DNA of 64,000 bases from Lingula anatina (GCF_001039355.2 NW_019775423.1:1-64000); one strand, 5' to 3'; shown: positions 40,351-52,234, counted from the stretch's first letter. Notes: generated from the sequence alone by a model not told the origin. A program made the numbers and translations.

Positions 40351-40581
40351 GGAATGCTCCTGGGCGAGAATGATTTGCCCAGAAGTGGTTATGTAATTTT
40401 TTTAAGTCATGCTACAACTTTTAGTGGAAAATTGAAATCTGTATTCTCATCGCCCAAAATTTACCTGAGGCCATTCGTAATTTGCTTGGACATTCTTTCT
40501 GAACATTCCAGGTGTGTAAGGAGATAATCAGGCTTTTATATTCAATTTTCATTTCACTTCAACGAAACAGAACTACTTATC
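40211..40581. mobile_element. 371-bp inverted-repeat element with internal (CA)n
   Basis: The left end GATAAGTAGTTCTGTTTTGT and the reverse complement of the right end, GATAAGTAGTTCTGTTTCGT, match almost perfectly, and the similarity runs about 50 bases (TGAAATGAAAATTGA(G/A)TATAAAA). The interior is non-coding and includes a (CA)n microsatellite at 40317-40347. No clear target-site duplication is seen. It looks like a MITE or foldback element. Confidence 0.8.
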
Positions 40582-42326
40582 AGGCTCAAGGAAAGAGTCA
40601 GTAACTGAGTTGTTAGTGAAGAGATGTCCAGGTCACATTTGTGACAATTTCGTCATGAAAGGCTACAGCACAAGACCCGTTACTAATCCTTCTAATGGTA
40701 CAAACCATGGAAATGGATTCTTCTACAGCCTCCTAGAGACATAACTCCCATAAGTGTACGTTAACTTATAACGACACTGTTGGCAACGAGGAAGTGAGAT
40801 CTGTTTATTCTAGTTTCCAGCTAATTTGTCTAGTCACAATCGAACGACTTGATGAGTAGGGTCGGACCAAGTTAGGTCGACCGAACATGACTGTTTTCAT
40901 GGCTTTTGATGCTGTGAGTTTCAAGTGGGCTATCTGTTAACCTGATTTATCGTAACGTATTTTGCCGTAGATGACGGGGAGTTGGGTTTGCTCAGTATGG
41001 AGTGCGGCGCCATCATCATCGATCAATACTGGAACTGACTCAAGTAACAAAAGTAAGGTTCAAATGGAGATTGTTCTGTGTTTTATTACAGTCCAGAAAC
41101 GCATCGCCTATGCTTAAATTGGCTACAGTTTCATCCAGACAAAGATGTCAGTTCGGTGCCTGTACCACACATTTACCCGCATTCTGAGCTTTTTGAACCT
41201 TGTTTTTATCATATCCAGGTGTAAATGACATGCATGTGGTAAAGGTGCCCTATCAGAATCTGTGCAGTAATTTTTATTTGTGTTGCCTCAATAGTTCTTT
41301 TCAACTCGATTTCGCTTTTGTTTTTGACTTGTATTCTCAAACCACCAACTCATTACAAACAGGTTCAGATTATCAGATAGCAGACAAGATAAACAGAAAG
41401 GCTGTCTGCATTAAAATACAGATTTCGTGTTACATGGCATCACGAACGGCAATTTAATGCATTTATATATGAAATTAATGTAAGAAAATCAATCGATGGT
41501 ACTTTTGTTTGTATCATTTTTGTAATGATTTCTTAGGAACGTTCATGTTCACTTTATGTATTGGATTACAGCGACGCTTTACAATATGACGACCAGTTCA
41601 ATGCTTGTTTACCGGTGGTCATGCATTGTGTACCACGTCGGATGTCGAAAAAAATGACTCAAGCTGGTGTATCTCGTATACACGTACGCCACGCTTGTAT
41701 GCGAGGTACACCACGCCTGGGTCTTTTGTCTCGAAATTTGTCATGAACATGTCAGATACACTACTCGTCAGCCATTAGATGTCAAGGTGTGTGTGCCATC
41801 TACTCATACTCGCACTTCACATTCATGCATATCCAGTACACCTCGCTGACTCATGGTATATCTATTGCACATTCCGTTAGATTGATTTCCTGTAGTATAT
41901 CATGGATATTTTTGTATAATAGATTTATTTACAAACAAAGGGTGTTAATAGTAGGCCTACCAGGAACAGGCTGTGTTACTAGGCCTCAGAATAGCTAGAG
42001 ATCTAATAATAGAAAGGCGCTTCAGCCTGTACAGTGATCATTATGAGGTGCAAATTACAAACATATTACGATCTCAAACATGTTTAATGTCAGCCCACAC
42101 GCCACTATATAGCTAAATTATTAACTCTAAGAACTGTGCTAATATCAAATTTTGTCTTGTCACCAAGCCATTTGCTTCCTGAACACACGCCTGATACACA
42201 CACACGTGCGCGTGCGTTGCATATTTTTTCGTGGACAGTTGAAAACACGACAGTGGTAATGATGTCTGCAGCATGTATGTCAGCAGAGTACGTCTTCTTT
42301 TTTGTGTCACAGTTTGTGATGTCATG

Positions 42327-42334
42327 TGACGTCA
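42327..42334. promoter_or_regulatory. CRE-type palindrome TGACGTCA
   Basis: Full TGACGTCA preceded by CATG, about 95 bases before the first SLC17 coding exon. CREB/ATF-family proteins bind this palindrome in animals. Its position suggests a possible internal promoter near the coding start; function is inferred. Confidence 0.4.
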
Positions 42335-42472
42335 TTCTCGTCCATGAATACAACTACACGTCATAAACTGAGTTACTGGTGAAAATAATGTAGAGCACGT
42401 TACTTATTTGTTATTGTTATTTTTTTCAGATTGATCTCTGAGAAAGAACAGGATAAGGAGTTGTCCGACAAA

Positions 42473-43653
42473 ATGAAGCGCTATGTGACCGCTGGCCTAT
42501 GCTGTATCGGATTGCTTGTAGTGTACGCAATGCGTGTCAATTTAGCAGTAACAGTGATCACATTAATTGATAACAGGGCCGCCGAAAAAGTTGGTACCAG
42601 TGATGCCGCGATGAATGTAAGTTATCCCATCTGCAGAAATTATCTCGTAAATTATATTATAAAAGATGTATTGAAATTTCAGTAAGATTATTTTTAAACC
42701 TTGAAATTGTTGTGGTAAGTTTTGTTTCTGGGCTCATTTAATACGCGGAAAAAAGGAAAATAGACATGGAAATTACTATTCAATTATTTTCTTTTCTTTT
42801 TGTAAATGAAGTATGCAAATGATCATTTTATGTCAGACTTCTTGTTGCTGACCAACTTTTTAATTGAAGAGAAAATGTTGAAAAAGAATGTTATTATAAA
42901 GATGTTTTTTCTCCTTATTTTCTAGATACCAATCATTAACTGGGACATGACTATGATCGGCTTTCTACACAGTAGTTTCTATATAGGGCATTTGCTGACA
43001 CAGCTGCCAGCGGGCTATTACGCTAGACTTTTTCCATCTCATAGGTGAATTATAAATACCATTTTAACACCATGAATGTAATAAACATTTTCAATTCTTT
43101 CAAGTTTTCAGTAGAAATGTATGGTTATATTATTATATAAGTGTCACTGAATGTATGGTCTTTTATGCTTCCCAAGTATCCAGAAGGAAATGAAAAATTC
43201 AAATGAGTATAAATTTTAACATAAGACAGGAAGCTAAATATTATATGTACCACATGTGCATGTATGGTACATGTAGGATCTATATGTGTGCATAATACAT
43301 TTTTATTACCTTTCTTTTTATTTAGAATGTTCGGGGGCTGTATCTTACTGTCTTGTGGACTGAATCTACTTGTGCCTGTTTCTATAGACAACGGCATCTA
43401 TCCGCTGACCTGTGTTCTCAGAATACTGCAAGGAATGAGTGAAGTGAGTTACGATCCTCTATCGACTCAACGGTGATAATATTGTAGCGTTCTGTGCAAT
43501 TTGTATTACCCCACAAAAAGCAATATTATCAAAATATAGAGATTGACTCCAGCTAAATCACCATAATACCCTTATCAAACTAACCACAGCTGGTCGCAAG
43601 AGACAGTTGGCAGTGTTGAACAGCTTATTTACAAGCGTACTAGTGTAAGCAAC

Positions 43654-43694
<41 letters not shown>

Positions 43695-45040
43695 TCTGTC
43701 TCATAATTGAATTAAATTGTGACTGACTGCACTGAACTAGTTTAAGTGTATCAGCTCAGAATCCGTCATTTCTAGGGACTGGTAATCCCCACGTTATACG
43801 CTCTTCTTGGTCATTGGGTGACTCCACAAGAGAGGGGAAGGATGGGATCTCTCGTATTTACAGGTAACAGTGGGAATAACTCGAGATAGCCCAAAGTCTC
43901 CCGACTTCACAAAAAGTCAAGCGAGATTTCGAGAGATTTTGAAGAGAGTGGGATCAGGAATGATGGAAGACTAGCGTGCGAGGCGGCAACGAATAAAATC
44001 ATAATGTAATAATTAATCTAATGATATTTTAACGTTTATATCTTCTGTCAAACAGTCTGTTGCACAAAAGTACGAATTTATCATGTTTTGCACGTCATTT
44101 ATGTATTGCTTTGGACATTGCTGAAGCATATATGTTTCACCCTCATCGCTAAATATTTAACGCCTTGATTCACCCAAATCTCATACACGTTTTCTAGTCT
44201 CGGAAGACACCACGCTGTGCCAACAGCATCGATTTAGGCTATCTCGGTGGTTTCCATGATTGAGACACCACGCTGTGCCAACAGCATCGATTTAGGCTAT
44301 CTCGGTGGTTTCCATGATTGAAAATCCACTTTTCTCTTCACATAGCTTACAATTATCGTGTGATAAGATATATTGAAAAAATCGTTGTTAAGATGATAGT
44401 TAGTTTTATATGTAAGCCGTGTAGAAGCTGCCAATTTTAGCAAATAAAAAAAATCAACTTGCAAGAGCACAATAAGTCGGTCTTAGCGGATGATACAACT
44501 GCGGTAGCCCTTAACACAATTTCAAGGAAAACCAGGACGTAACTTTCTTAGAGTTTCTTGGAGTGGTTATATGCCACGGTAAAAAAACATAATGGAACTG
44601 CAAAGGAACAATGCATAAAAAGGAAAAGGAAAAAAGCCATAAGCATATTCGAAAATACAAAGATTATAAGGCTTTGCACGCATTTCCGGCTGTTACTCGG
44701 GTTGGGATTGTAGTTATAAGTAACATCCACGTCTTATCTACTAATAAGAGATTTGCAGTTAATCCCTGTGAATTGTTTTTTATCAGCAGAACAGACTCCA
44801 TTATTGCAATTATGCTTCGCTTTTTTTATCTCTGTCGTACCAGTCAATTTATCGACTATTTATAATCTTCAGGCTCTGTTGGCCCACATATTTCCCTCTC
44901 AGATATTGAAACAGACATTAATAGACATCGGGGACACGCAATGCGCCCACATCCTTACACAAAATGATATGTGCTTTAGTTCTAAGCACAGATTAAGCTG
45001 GATTGTGGTTATGAAAAACTAATTTCTGCTACATCCCATT

Positions 45041-45076
<36 letters not shown>

Positions 45077-46341
45077 TTTAGAAAGGTTGCATTGCAAAAA
45101 TTAAAAAAAAAAAAAACGATTAAACGAAAATAATGTTTTGATTTTTCCGTTAAAAAAAGGGATGTATATTTATAATTTATTTATATTAGTTAACAATATA
45201 TCACTTGTATTGGAATGTAAAACACAATTGGAATGTAAAACACAATACCCCTCCACTTTCAACACCTCAATAATTGTAAAACTGGAAATATTTCTTGTCT
45301 GAATCAGGCCTGCTTAACCTGTAATTTCTTATAGGCATGTACTCGGGAGCCATTTTTGGATTTCCAATCTCTGGTGCTATTACACATTTCATTGGCTGGC
45401 AGTACGTCTTCTATCTCCACGGTGAGTTTTATGGTATACGACCACGTTAAAAAAACAGTTAATAATTCATTATTTCAAACACGAGATCTATGAAGAGGTC
45501 AGAGTACGTCGCCCCTCGTAATAGTCCAATAAATTTCGTAAGATCCAAGAGCATTAATTTCCAATATCCAAGAATTATCAAGTTTGTAGGGCTTACTTGT
45601 TTTGTAACAAATGTTTTTCTGCCAAAGAAGATCCCCTGTGTAAAAGGTTACCTAATTCCAGGTGGTATCGGCATTCTTTGGTTCATCATCTTTTTCGCAT
45701 GCGTGTATGAACGGCCAGCGTACGACCCTACCATCTCAAATGAGGAACGTAAGCTGATAGAGGACCGACAAGGAAGCTCATATTCGGATTTTGAGGTACA
45801 AACATGGTGCTTGGAAATACCAGTGCTGAACAGTGTGTTTTTACTTTTGGAACGAAATAACATTCTCATTCTAAGTTACAGGGAATCTCAAAATAGGTGG
45901 AACTCATTAATATGATAATGATTTATTACTGAGACAAGAAACTGAGACAAGATTACATTGCTCGGAAGCTGATACAGTAACAATTAAAAAACATTGATTT
46001 GATATCTGTAGTTCAAAGGATGGATTTGTACAGAACGTGATCCAAATGACCGCCATTGCACGGAAATGCACGGCCTGGGTGCCACTTGAAAGCATGGAAT
46101 AACCGTTTTGGTTTGAAAACGAAGACGAGAAGGCAGTCACTGTCAAAAAGGAGCCTTACATTGTTGTGCTCAACAAGTTCTNCCTTATACAAAAGATACA
46201 TGAGCAATATACCATTTGAGATGGATATTTCTTAATCTATGAACCTTTGTGCATGTTTTTAATCTTAGGCTTTTAAACCTTTTAATCATTTCATTAATAA
46301 AAATCTGTCATCTCTTGCATCAATTTTGAGGCACGAACGTT

Positions 46342-46372
<31 letters not shown>

Positions 46373-49300
46373 GATTTAGAACGGTTGGATTGCAAAAATT
46401 AAAAAAAAAACGATTAAACGAAAATAATGTTTTGATTTTTCAGTTAAAAAAAGGGATCAGTGCTGAATTTTGTTTATATTAGTTAACAATATATCACTTG
46501 TTTTGGAATGTAAAACACAATCGTGCACCCCCTCCACTTTCAACACCTCAATAGTTGTAAAACTGGAAATATTTCTTGTCTGAATCAGGCCTGCTTAACC
46601 TGTAATTTCTTATAGGCATGTACTCGGGAGCCATATTTGGATTTCCAATCTCTGGTGCTATTACTCATTTCATTGGCTGGCAGTACGTCTTCTATCTCCA
46701 CGGTGAGTTTTATGGTACACGACCACGTTAAAAAAACAGTTAATAATTCATTATTTCAAACACGAGATCTATGAAGAGGTCAGAGTACGTCGCCCCTCGT
46801 AATTATCCAAAAGGGTGGAGGCCTACCATAAATTTTGTAAGATACAAGAGCATTAATTGCCAATACACAAGAATTATCAAGTTTGTGGGGCTTACTTGTT
46901 TTGTAACAAATGTTTTTCTGCCAATGAAGACCCCCTGTGTAAAAGGTTACCTAATTCCAGGTGGTATCGGCATTCTTTGGTTCATCATCTTTTTCGCATG
47001 CGTGTATGAACGGCCAGCGTACGACCCTACCATCTCAAATGAGGAACGTAAGCTGATAGAAGACCGACAAGGAAGCTCATATTCGGATTTTGAGGTACAA
47101 ACATGGTGCTTGGAAATACCAGTGCCGAACAGTGTGTTTTTACTTTTGGAACGAAATAACATTCTCATTCTAAGTTACAGGGAATCTCAAAATAGGTGGA
47201 ACTCATCAATATGATAATGATTTATTACTGAGACAAGAAACTGAGACAAGATTACATTGCTCGGAAGCTGATACAGTAACAATTAAAAAACACTGATTTG
47301 ATATCTGTAGTTCAAAGGATGGATTTGTACAGAACGTGATCCAAATGACTGCCATTGCACGGAAATGCACGGCCTTGGTGCCACTTGAAAGCATGGAATA
47401 ACCGTTTTGGTTTGAAAACGAAGACGAGAAGGCAGTCACTGTCAAAAAGGAGCCTTAAATTGTTGTGCTCAACAAGTTCTGGGGTGGGGGGGGGGGTACC
47501 TGGATCACATCATGGTGTGAATAGTTATGGGCAATGGATCGACAAGATGTAGCAACTCCACATACAGCCAGTATCATGATGGAGTGGCTCGACCATCGAT
47601 TCCCTAATTGGCTGATCAGCAGGCGTCACGAACCCGAGTGGTCTCCGCATTCACCCGATCTGAACCTCCCAGTCTTTTATTTCTATGGGGTTCTTGAAGG
47701 ACAACATGCATAAGAACAATCCATAATCCACTGCTGAACTCAGAGTGGCCATCACCCAGAAGATGCGTGCCATGTTGAAACAAGATTGTGTCAAGATCAA
47801 GGTGATTGAGAACTTCGCTCGCCGAATTCAAGGATGTCGATGGGTTCCATCTATTTTGAGACACCCTGTACAAATGTTTTCCCACGCTTGGTCTTTTTAT
47901 TCTTTCGTCACCTGGACATTTCTATGGCAACTCCGATTTAAAAGAAAATGGTGCAAATAGGATGTTAGCCAATTACATATGGTTTAAGATGTCACACTCA
48001 ATGCGCTTTCTAAAACTTTGGGTAATTTTTGTAATTAGGAAGTAATTTTAAATGAATGGATTAATTTTCTTTTTTTTTTCAGATCAGTAAGGTGCCCTGG
48101 AGGTCTATCTTGACGTCACTTCCGTTTTGGGCAATATGCGTTTGCTACTTCAGCAGGAGTTGGGTATTCTATTTACTGCTGACAAACGAACCAACATACC
48201 TGAATGTCTTTGGCTTTACAATTGCTCAGGTATCTTGTGCTTAATTTCATCTGGAGTCTTTTAACTTCATCTCTTTATTTATTATTTGTTTTTCTTTTTT
48301 AGTCCCATATCTTTCACTTATACGAGGCGTTTTCAATTTATTTTGTAGGTTAACGGGATAATACAACACTTTATCTTACTTATTCTTGTGCCCTTTAATT
48401 TACTACAGAAAGGTCAAATTAAATTATATAAATCATTCGTTGTCAGTTTATATGCTGGATCCCGTAGATACGGTTTAAATTATATATTTTTCATATCTCA
48501 GAACGGACTTTTGTCATCGTTACCGCACATTATGATGGTTTGCTTCACAGCCCTTAGCGGACCAGTAGCTGATATGTTAATACGAAACCCCTTACTTACC
48601 GTTACTGATTCTAGGATAATATTAAATTCCATAGGTGAGTTCGTCATTTATATTATATTTATAATATTTGCGATTTTCATCTTTAAACGGTACAATATGC
48701 ATGATAATCTGATTCGTCCGTCGGCTTTGAATCCATCATTTATTCTGTTTCTGGATTTAAAAGCTGTTTTGTCCAGTTTTATAGTTCTTGATACTTTCAG
48801 TAGTTTTCATAATTAAAGGTAATTAAAGGTAAAAGCCCTTATACAGAATTGAGAAAGGATTTGTTTCCCCGGAAATTTCAATACGCACTTAATAGCCAAA
48901 GTATACTATATCCAAAACTGATGTTACAATTACGACCATAAACCGGGTTTGACTTCTAATTTTCTAATGTTTGATACCCTCTTATAATACAGATTGGGAG
49001 CAGTGGATTTCACTCATTTCCCACTCACACTTTCACTCATTTCACACACGAAGAGCTCGGAAACGGGTTTATAGATCGTAATTTTCTCAACAGGATATAC
49101 TATGGTGATAAAAGAAAATTGTTAAAATTTCCTGGATTTTTATATTTCTATTTATTTACTTACTTTATAATGGTCTTATGCGCAACATATGCCTTTAAAT
49201 TCAAATGAATGGGCTCTGGATGAGTATTACTATTTTGTAGGTTTTGGAATGGAGGGTATTTGCCTCATCTTCCTGGCATTTACCGTGAATGGCGCAGTGG

Positions 49301-50979
49301 CACTAGTGTTTTTGACTATTGGCGTGGGCTTTAGTGGACTCACAGTTTCAGGTATCAATCGTTTTTGGTTTTTTATGTTGTTGTTGTTGTGACAATATAT
49401 ATATATATTTTTTGACTGAATGTAGTGTGCGCCTATTTTGTGTGAAACGCCTGCTGTTGCTGTTTTCTCCTTAGCTCTCCCAAGGAATTCGATATCCTAT
49501 ATAGTTCTTTGGCTCATCCATTCATTTGTTAATCTCTCATATTTTAAAACGACATCTGATTTGTACAACTGAAGGTTGCCAAGAACATAAAAAGCATTTT
49601 GTAAGGTAAATCTATATTTTGTTTGATACTCTGATTTTTTTAAAAGGTTTGGACACTATGGAAATGCTTTTTTCTGATATTAAAATACAGGCTGGCAGAT
49701 CAATCATTTAGATATAGCGCCAAAGTACGCCAGCATATTAGCAGCCATCTCCTCCATGTTGGGTACAATTGCTGGGATTCTAGGACCGGTTGTTGTGGCT
49801 GCTATAACGTTTGAGCAGGTACATGTAATAACACAGGCTAAATTATCGTACAAAATTCGATTTTGAGGCGAAATTATTTCTAGGCTAAAATTTTAGGTGA
49901 TTTTATATAAAGTGGCTAAGACCAGTTTGCTTAATTTGAAGATTTACGAACATTGCGGCAAATTGATTTGTTATAAAATCGTCGTCTTTTCATAAATTTT
50001 GTAATTAATATTTAGTATATAGTATTCATCTAATATATGCTTACTAAAATGATTGTGGTCTATTCTATGTTTAAAGATAGTCACAAAAATAAGAAATATG
50101 CCAATTTAAATGAAGAACATAATAAGTGCATTGCATGGTCTTCAATATTAATTGGAAACATAGGAAGCGTTTTATATGATCTCCAATTTTAACTGGGAAT
50201 AAAACGTTTCTTCTCGTCAATTTCAGACTGTTAGCAACTGGCAGATCGTGTTCTTGATATCTGGTATCATTATTTTAACGTCAGCTGTCTTTTTTGCTGT
50301 GTTTGGCTCGGGTAGGTTCAGAGTTACATGAATATGCCAATGATATTTTACTTTGATGAACACAAAGATCATGATTACGTACAGTACATAATAAACGACG
50401 TCATTTAGCTGAAACAAGGACGTATATATCTTCAACGTCCTTGGCTGAAAGGAGTCTCAAACTTCAGCCTCAGTAGATTTATAATCATTTGTATTTGTCA
50501 CTGATAAATTTTGTGAAAAGTAAACCGGGAATCAGTTTCTAAATCTTTGGTATTGCAGTAATATATTTTAAACAAACAAATATGTAAGATTTTAAGCGGA
50601 GAATTCATGTTAACAGACAGGCTCAGTCGAGCAGACACGTAAAAAATCGGCGTGCGAAATAATTGTGCCATGTTATTTCTTTTTAGGCGAATTACAACCT
50701 TGGGCGACGACAAGAACATTAACATTCTTAACGAAAACCGACCCATTTCACTCTACGTACAAGACGATAGAGGCACAACCTGAAGATCCAGGTATAAGTC
50801 CAAACGCGCAGGCTCAGGGTGTCCCCAGGCCACAAGAAATGCAAGATCTAAGATCGATAATAAGCGAAGCAGTGTCTCCAAACGAAAATGGAGAGAAAGG
50901 AAGTGTTTCTGGAAGCGATGCAGAAATGGACAACGCACCGGCTGACGACGTTAAAAAGGACAGAGACGACACGGGATAG
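42473..50979 (+). CDS. SLC17-family vesicular/lysosomal anion transporter (sialin/VGLUT type)
   Basis: Twelve coding exons: 42473-42616 (exon begins 42430), 42926-43044, 43326-43443, 43776-43863, 45335-45421, 45662-45795, 48083-48229, 48502-48634, 49241-49351, 49691-49818, 50227-50311, 50687-50979 (stop TAG). GT-AG borders and phases agree; 528 aa. Family marks: [12 protein letters not shown] in TM1 (18-29), [22 protein letters not shown], the cytosolic [15 protein letters not shown] (234-248), [29 protein letters not shown], and GELQPWA (432-438), which begins a hydrophilic, partly acidic tail of about 95 residues. SLC17 proteins are 12-helix MFS carriers that move sialate, glutamate, ATP, urate or phosphate; the substrate cannot be told here. 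Coding exons 5 and 6 occur again at 46616-46702 and 46961-47094, and the last exon at 52368-52660 and 56522-56814. These extra copies sit beside single-N joins and are probably assembly overlap. Confidence 0.9.
43655..43694. repeat. (GT)n-(GA)n microsatellite
   Basis: About twelve GT units running into eight GA units in an SLC17 intron, about 210 bases after an exon. Confidence 0.95.
43864..45334. other. SLC17 intron between coding exons 4 and 5
   Basis: Contains the 58-bp tandem duplication (44205-44320) and a long A run (about 45043-45074). No coding content is seen. Confidence 0.6.
44205..44320. repeat. Perfect 58-bp tandem duplication
   Basis: Two adjacent identical copies (44205-44262, 44263-44320) starting AGACACCACGCTGTGCC and ending TTTCCATGATTG. 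No mismatch was seen, which points to a very recent event or an assembly artefact. Confidence 0.95.
45043..46181 (+). repeat. Duplicated SLC17 block, copy 1 (coding exons 5 and 6)
   Basis: Begins at an A run, contains exons 45335-45421 and 45662-45795 and the left end of a mariner-like element (TACAGGGAATCTC from 45877), and stops at the single N at 46182 within AACAAGTTCT. In copy 2 the same point is followed by a long G run, a typical place for a contig to break. Copy 1 lacks 18 bases found in the copy 2 intron near 46810. Confidence 0.85.
46182..46182. other. Single-N contig join
   Basis: One N separates duplicated block 1 from sequence leading to block 2. Together with the matching Ns at 52234 and 56388 it marks a join rather than a base-call failure. 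Confidence 0.75.
46183..46372 (+). other. Unique segment ending in AATAAA and a poly(A) tract
   Basis: This piece between the N and duplicated block 2 has no counterpart before the A run of block 1. AATAAA at 46296-46301 is followed by an A run of about 27 at 46346-46372, a layout like the 3' end of a retroposed transcript. Origin not recognised. Confidence 0.4.
46346..47481 (+). repeat. Duplicated SLC17 block, copy 2 (coding exons 5' and 6')
   Basis: Contains intact copies of the two exons at 46616-46702 and 46961-47094 with the same splice sites; their spliced sequence encodes the same residues as copy 1. The introns differ by scattered substitutions and one 18-base insertion. Unlike copy 1, it runs on into the complete mariner-like element and then to exon 48083. 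Joining both pairs in one mRNA would break the frame, since the pair adds 221 bases. Confidence 0.85.
47095..48082. other. SLC17 intron between coding exons 6 and 7
   Basis: Mostly filled by the mariner-like element at 47176-47870. The rest is AT-rich and unremarkable. Confidence 0.65.
47176..47870 (+). mobile_element. Degenerate Tc1/mariner-superfamily DNA transposon
   Basis: The ends are inverted repeats: left TACAGGGAATCTCAAAATAG (from 47176), right reverse-complemented TACAGGGTGTCTCAAAATAG (to 47870), with TA at both termini as the expected target duplication. Inside, broken frames on the plus strand resemble a DDE transposase. [16 protein letters not shown] and VVLNKFW occur near 47406-47480, then [20 protein letters not shown] and [17 protein letters not shown] near 47540-47690, followed by a frameshift into LKDNMHK and then [12 protein letters not shown]. 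Stops, frameshifts and a G run show it is dead. A truncated copy of the left part lies at 45877-46181 in duplicated block 1. Confidence 0.8.
48230..50686. other. Remaining SLC17 introns
   Basis: Introns of 272, 606, 339, 408 and 375 bases lie between the last six coding exons. Nothing else is recognised in them. Confidence 0.65.
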
Positions 50980-51855
50980 ACTCACATGGCTTTTGAACTG
51001 TAAATGTGATTTTCGAATATCATTGTGATATAAGTACCTGTAGCTCGCTTTCGTTTTACTTAGGAGGGCTAGATGAGATATATTTGCTCTGATGGGGATT
51101 CATAGCACTTGTTACATTAGTGCTATAGAGATTTATTTGGTGTACTGGTAGCGTAAGACGATTAAGTCACCCTCCACCAGGGGTCTCCTCAGTCTTTTCT
51201 AGCTGTTACAAAATTGGATGGAACAACAATTTGTAACAACTTGAGAGATCCTTGGAGGAGGGTACAATTAAGTAGAAGATGATTAATACATTTTATCAGT
51301 ATTGCCAAGATTAATATTTTGTCATCTCTGTATTAAAAATCGCTGCTCATAAAAGTGCAATGGGATGTTAATCACTTTCCTGTATTATCCGATCAAATGA
51401 AGTATGCATGCAGCTGATGATTTCACGGAGATTGAGCACAGGGACAAAATCACTATTCCTTGACTCTAGTCGTTTTGTCGTAATTTGTTTATATCATTTA
51501 GATTATAACTGTATGTATTAACACAAATGATTGTGCACTTTTATGAAGGAGTTTCTTGCACGTAGAAATGTTCTGACTAGCCTCTTGCGTGTATTGTTCC
51601 CAATATGTTGTAGTAAATGATGTATTTTTTCACCATTTGATCTTGATGTATTGTTATGAGCTGCTGCAGCAGGAGCCACAATAACTATGGTCCTTTCATT
51701 TTTACTGGTTCCCTCCAGTAAAAGTGAATGGGTATGCAAACAAAGGAAGCCTTGCCCATTATGGATTATAATCGACATGGGTGCATGTGGCTTTCCCAAA
51801 TGTACACACACCTTTATTGTGCTTCCAATATTGGACGGTGTACATGTACAAGCGG

Positions 51856-51863
51856 TATAAAAG
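51856..51863 (+). promoter_or_regulatory. TATA box of protease gene, copy A
   Basis: TATAAAAG 161 bases before the first in-frame ATG of the protease frame. The same box is at 53537-53544 (copy B) and 57691-57698 (copy C). Confidence 0.55.
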
Positions 51864-52016
51864 TAGCTCTTCTTACAAGTGGGTTGAAAAGTCACGGGAA
51901 ATTGAGGGACATAGTGATCACTTTCTGGCTATGATTTAGCTCTTTGGAGATTTTATTTTGCATTTTGTGTGCAATTAAATTATTTAAAAGATGCTGGGCA
52001 CAACAGGTATGCTGAA

Positions 52017-52233
52017 ATGTACAGAAATATATACGGGAATATGAGATTCATCTCTGTAGAAACGGTGACATTAATACAGCTGATACTTTTATTTGGATCA
52101 GTGTCGTCGGTATCAAAACTGGCCGAACTGCAAACCACAGTAAAGGATGAGTACATTGTAGGGTTAAAGCCTACATCGAACCCAGCCGGCCTTGTGAAGG
52201 AGTTGTCACAGGTTGTCATAAACAAAGATGCCA
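52017..52233 (+). pseudogene. Proteinase K-like protease, copy A, cut off at contig join
   Basis: The 5' end of the protease frame, identical in protein sequence to copy B as far as it goes (signal peptide and start of the I9-like propeptide, to about ...NKDA). It is interrupted by the N at 52234, after which copy B's upstream flank begins. This is most likely an assembly truncation rather than a biological pseudogene. Confidence 0.8.
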
Positions 52234-52234
52234 N
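52234..52234. other. Single-N contig join
   Basis: The N lies between the broken protease copy A and the start of block copy B. The base after it resumes exactly at the sequence found at 50555. Confidence 0.8.

Larger units (their letters stand above)
37068..42429. other. Probable SLC17 intron 1
   Basis: This 5.4-kb stretch has no recognised exon. It contains a long G run at about 37778-37790, an alternative TATA-like box (39883-39890), an inverted-repeat element (40211-40581) and a palindromic CRE-type site (42327-42334). If the upstream exon is wrong, part of this is promoter. Confidence 0.45.
50555..52233 (+). repeat. SLC17-last-exon/protease block, copy A (truncated)
   Basis: From GCAGTAATATATTTTAAAC at 50555 it matches copy B at an offset of 1681 bases, with only a few single-base differences noticed (for example near 51062 and 51215). 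It ends inside the protease gene at the single N, 52234. The near-identity over 1.68 kb is what an unmerged contig overlap would give. Confidence 0.85.

Noticed and set aside
40240-42366. Several 60-95-codon frames upstream of SLC17 as extra exons
   Set aside because: They cross microsatellites or the inverted-repeat element, lack matching splice sites and resemble nothing.
51518-51895. 125-codon antisense frame over the protease promoter, open in all three copies
   Set aside because: It begins at a GTG rather than an ATG, resembles no known protein, and its conservation is explained by the near-identity of the copies.
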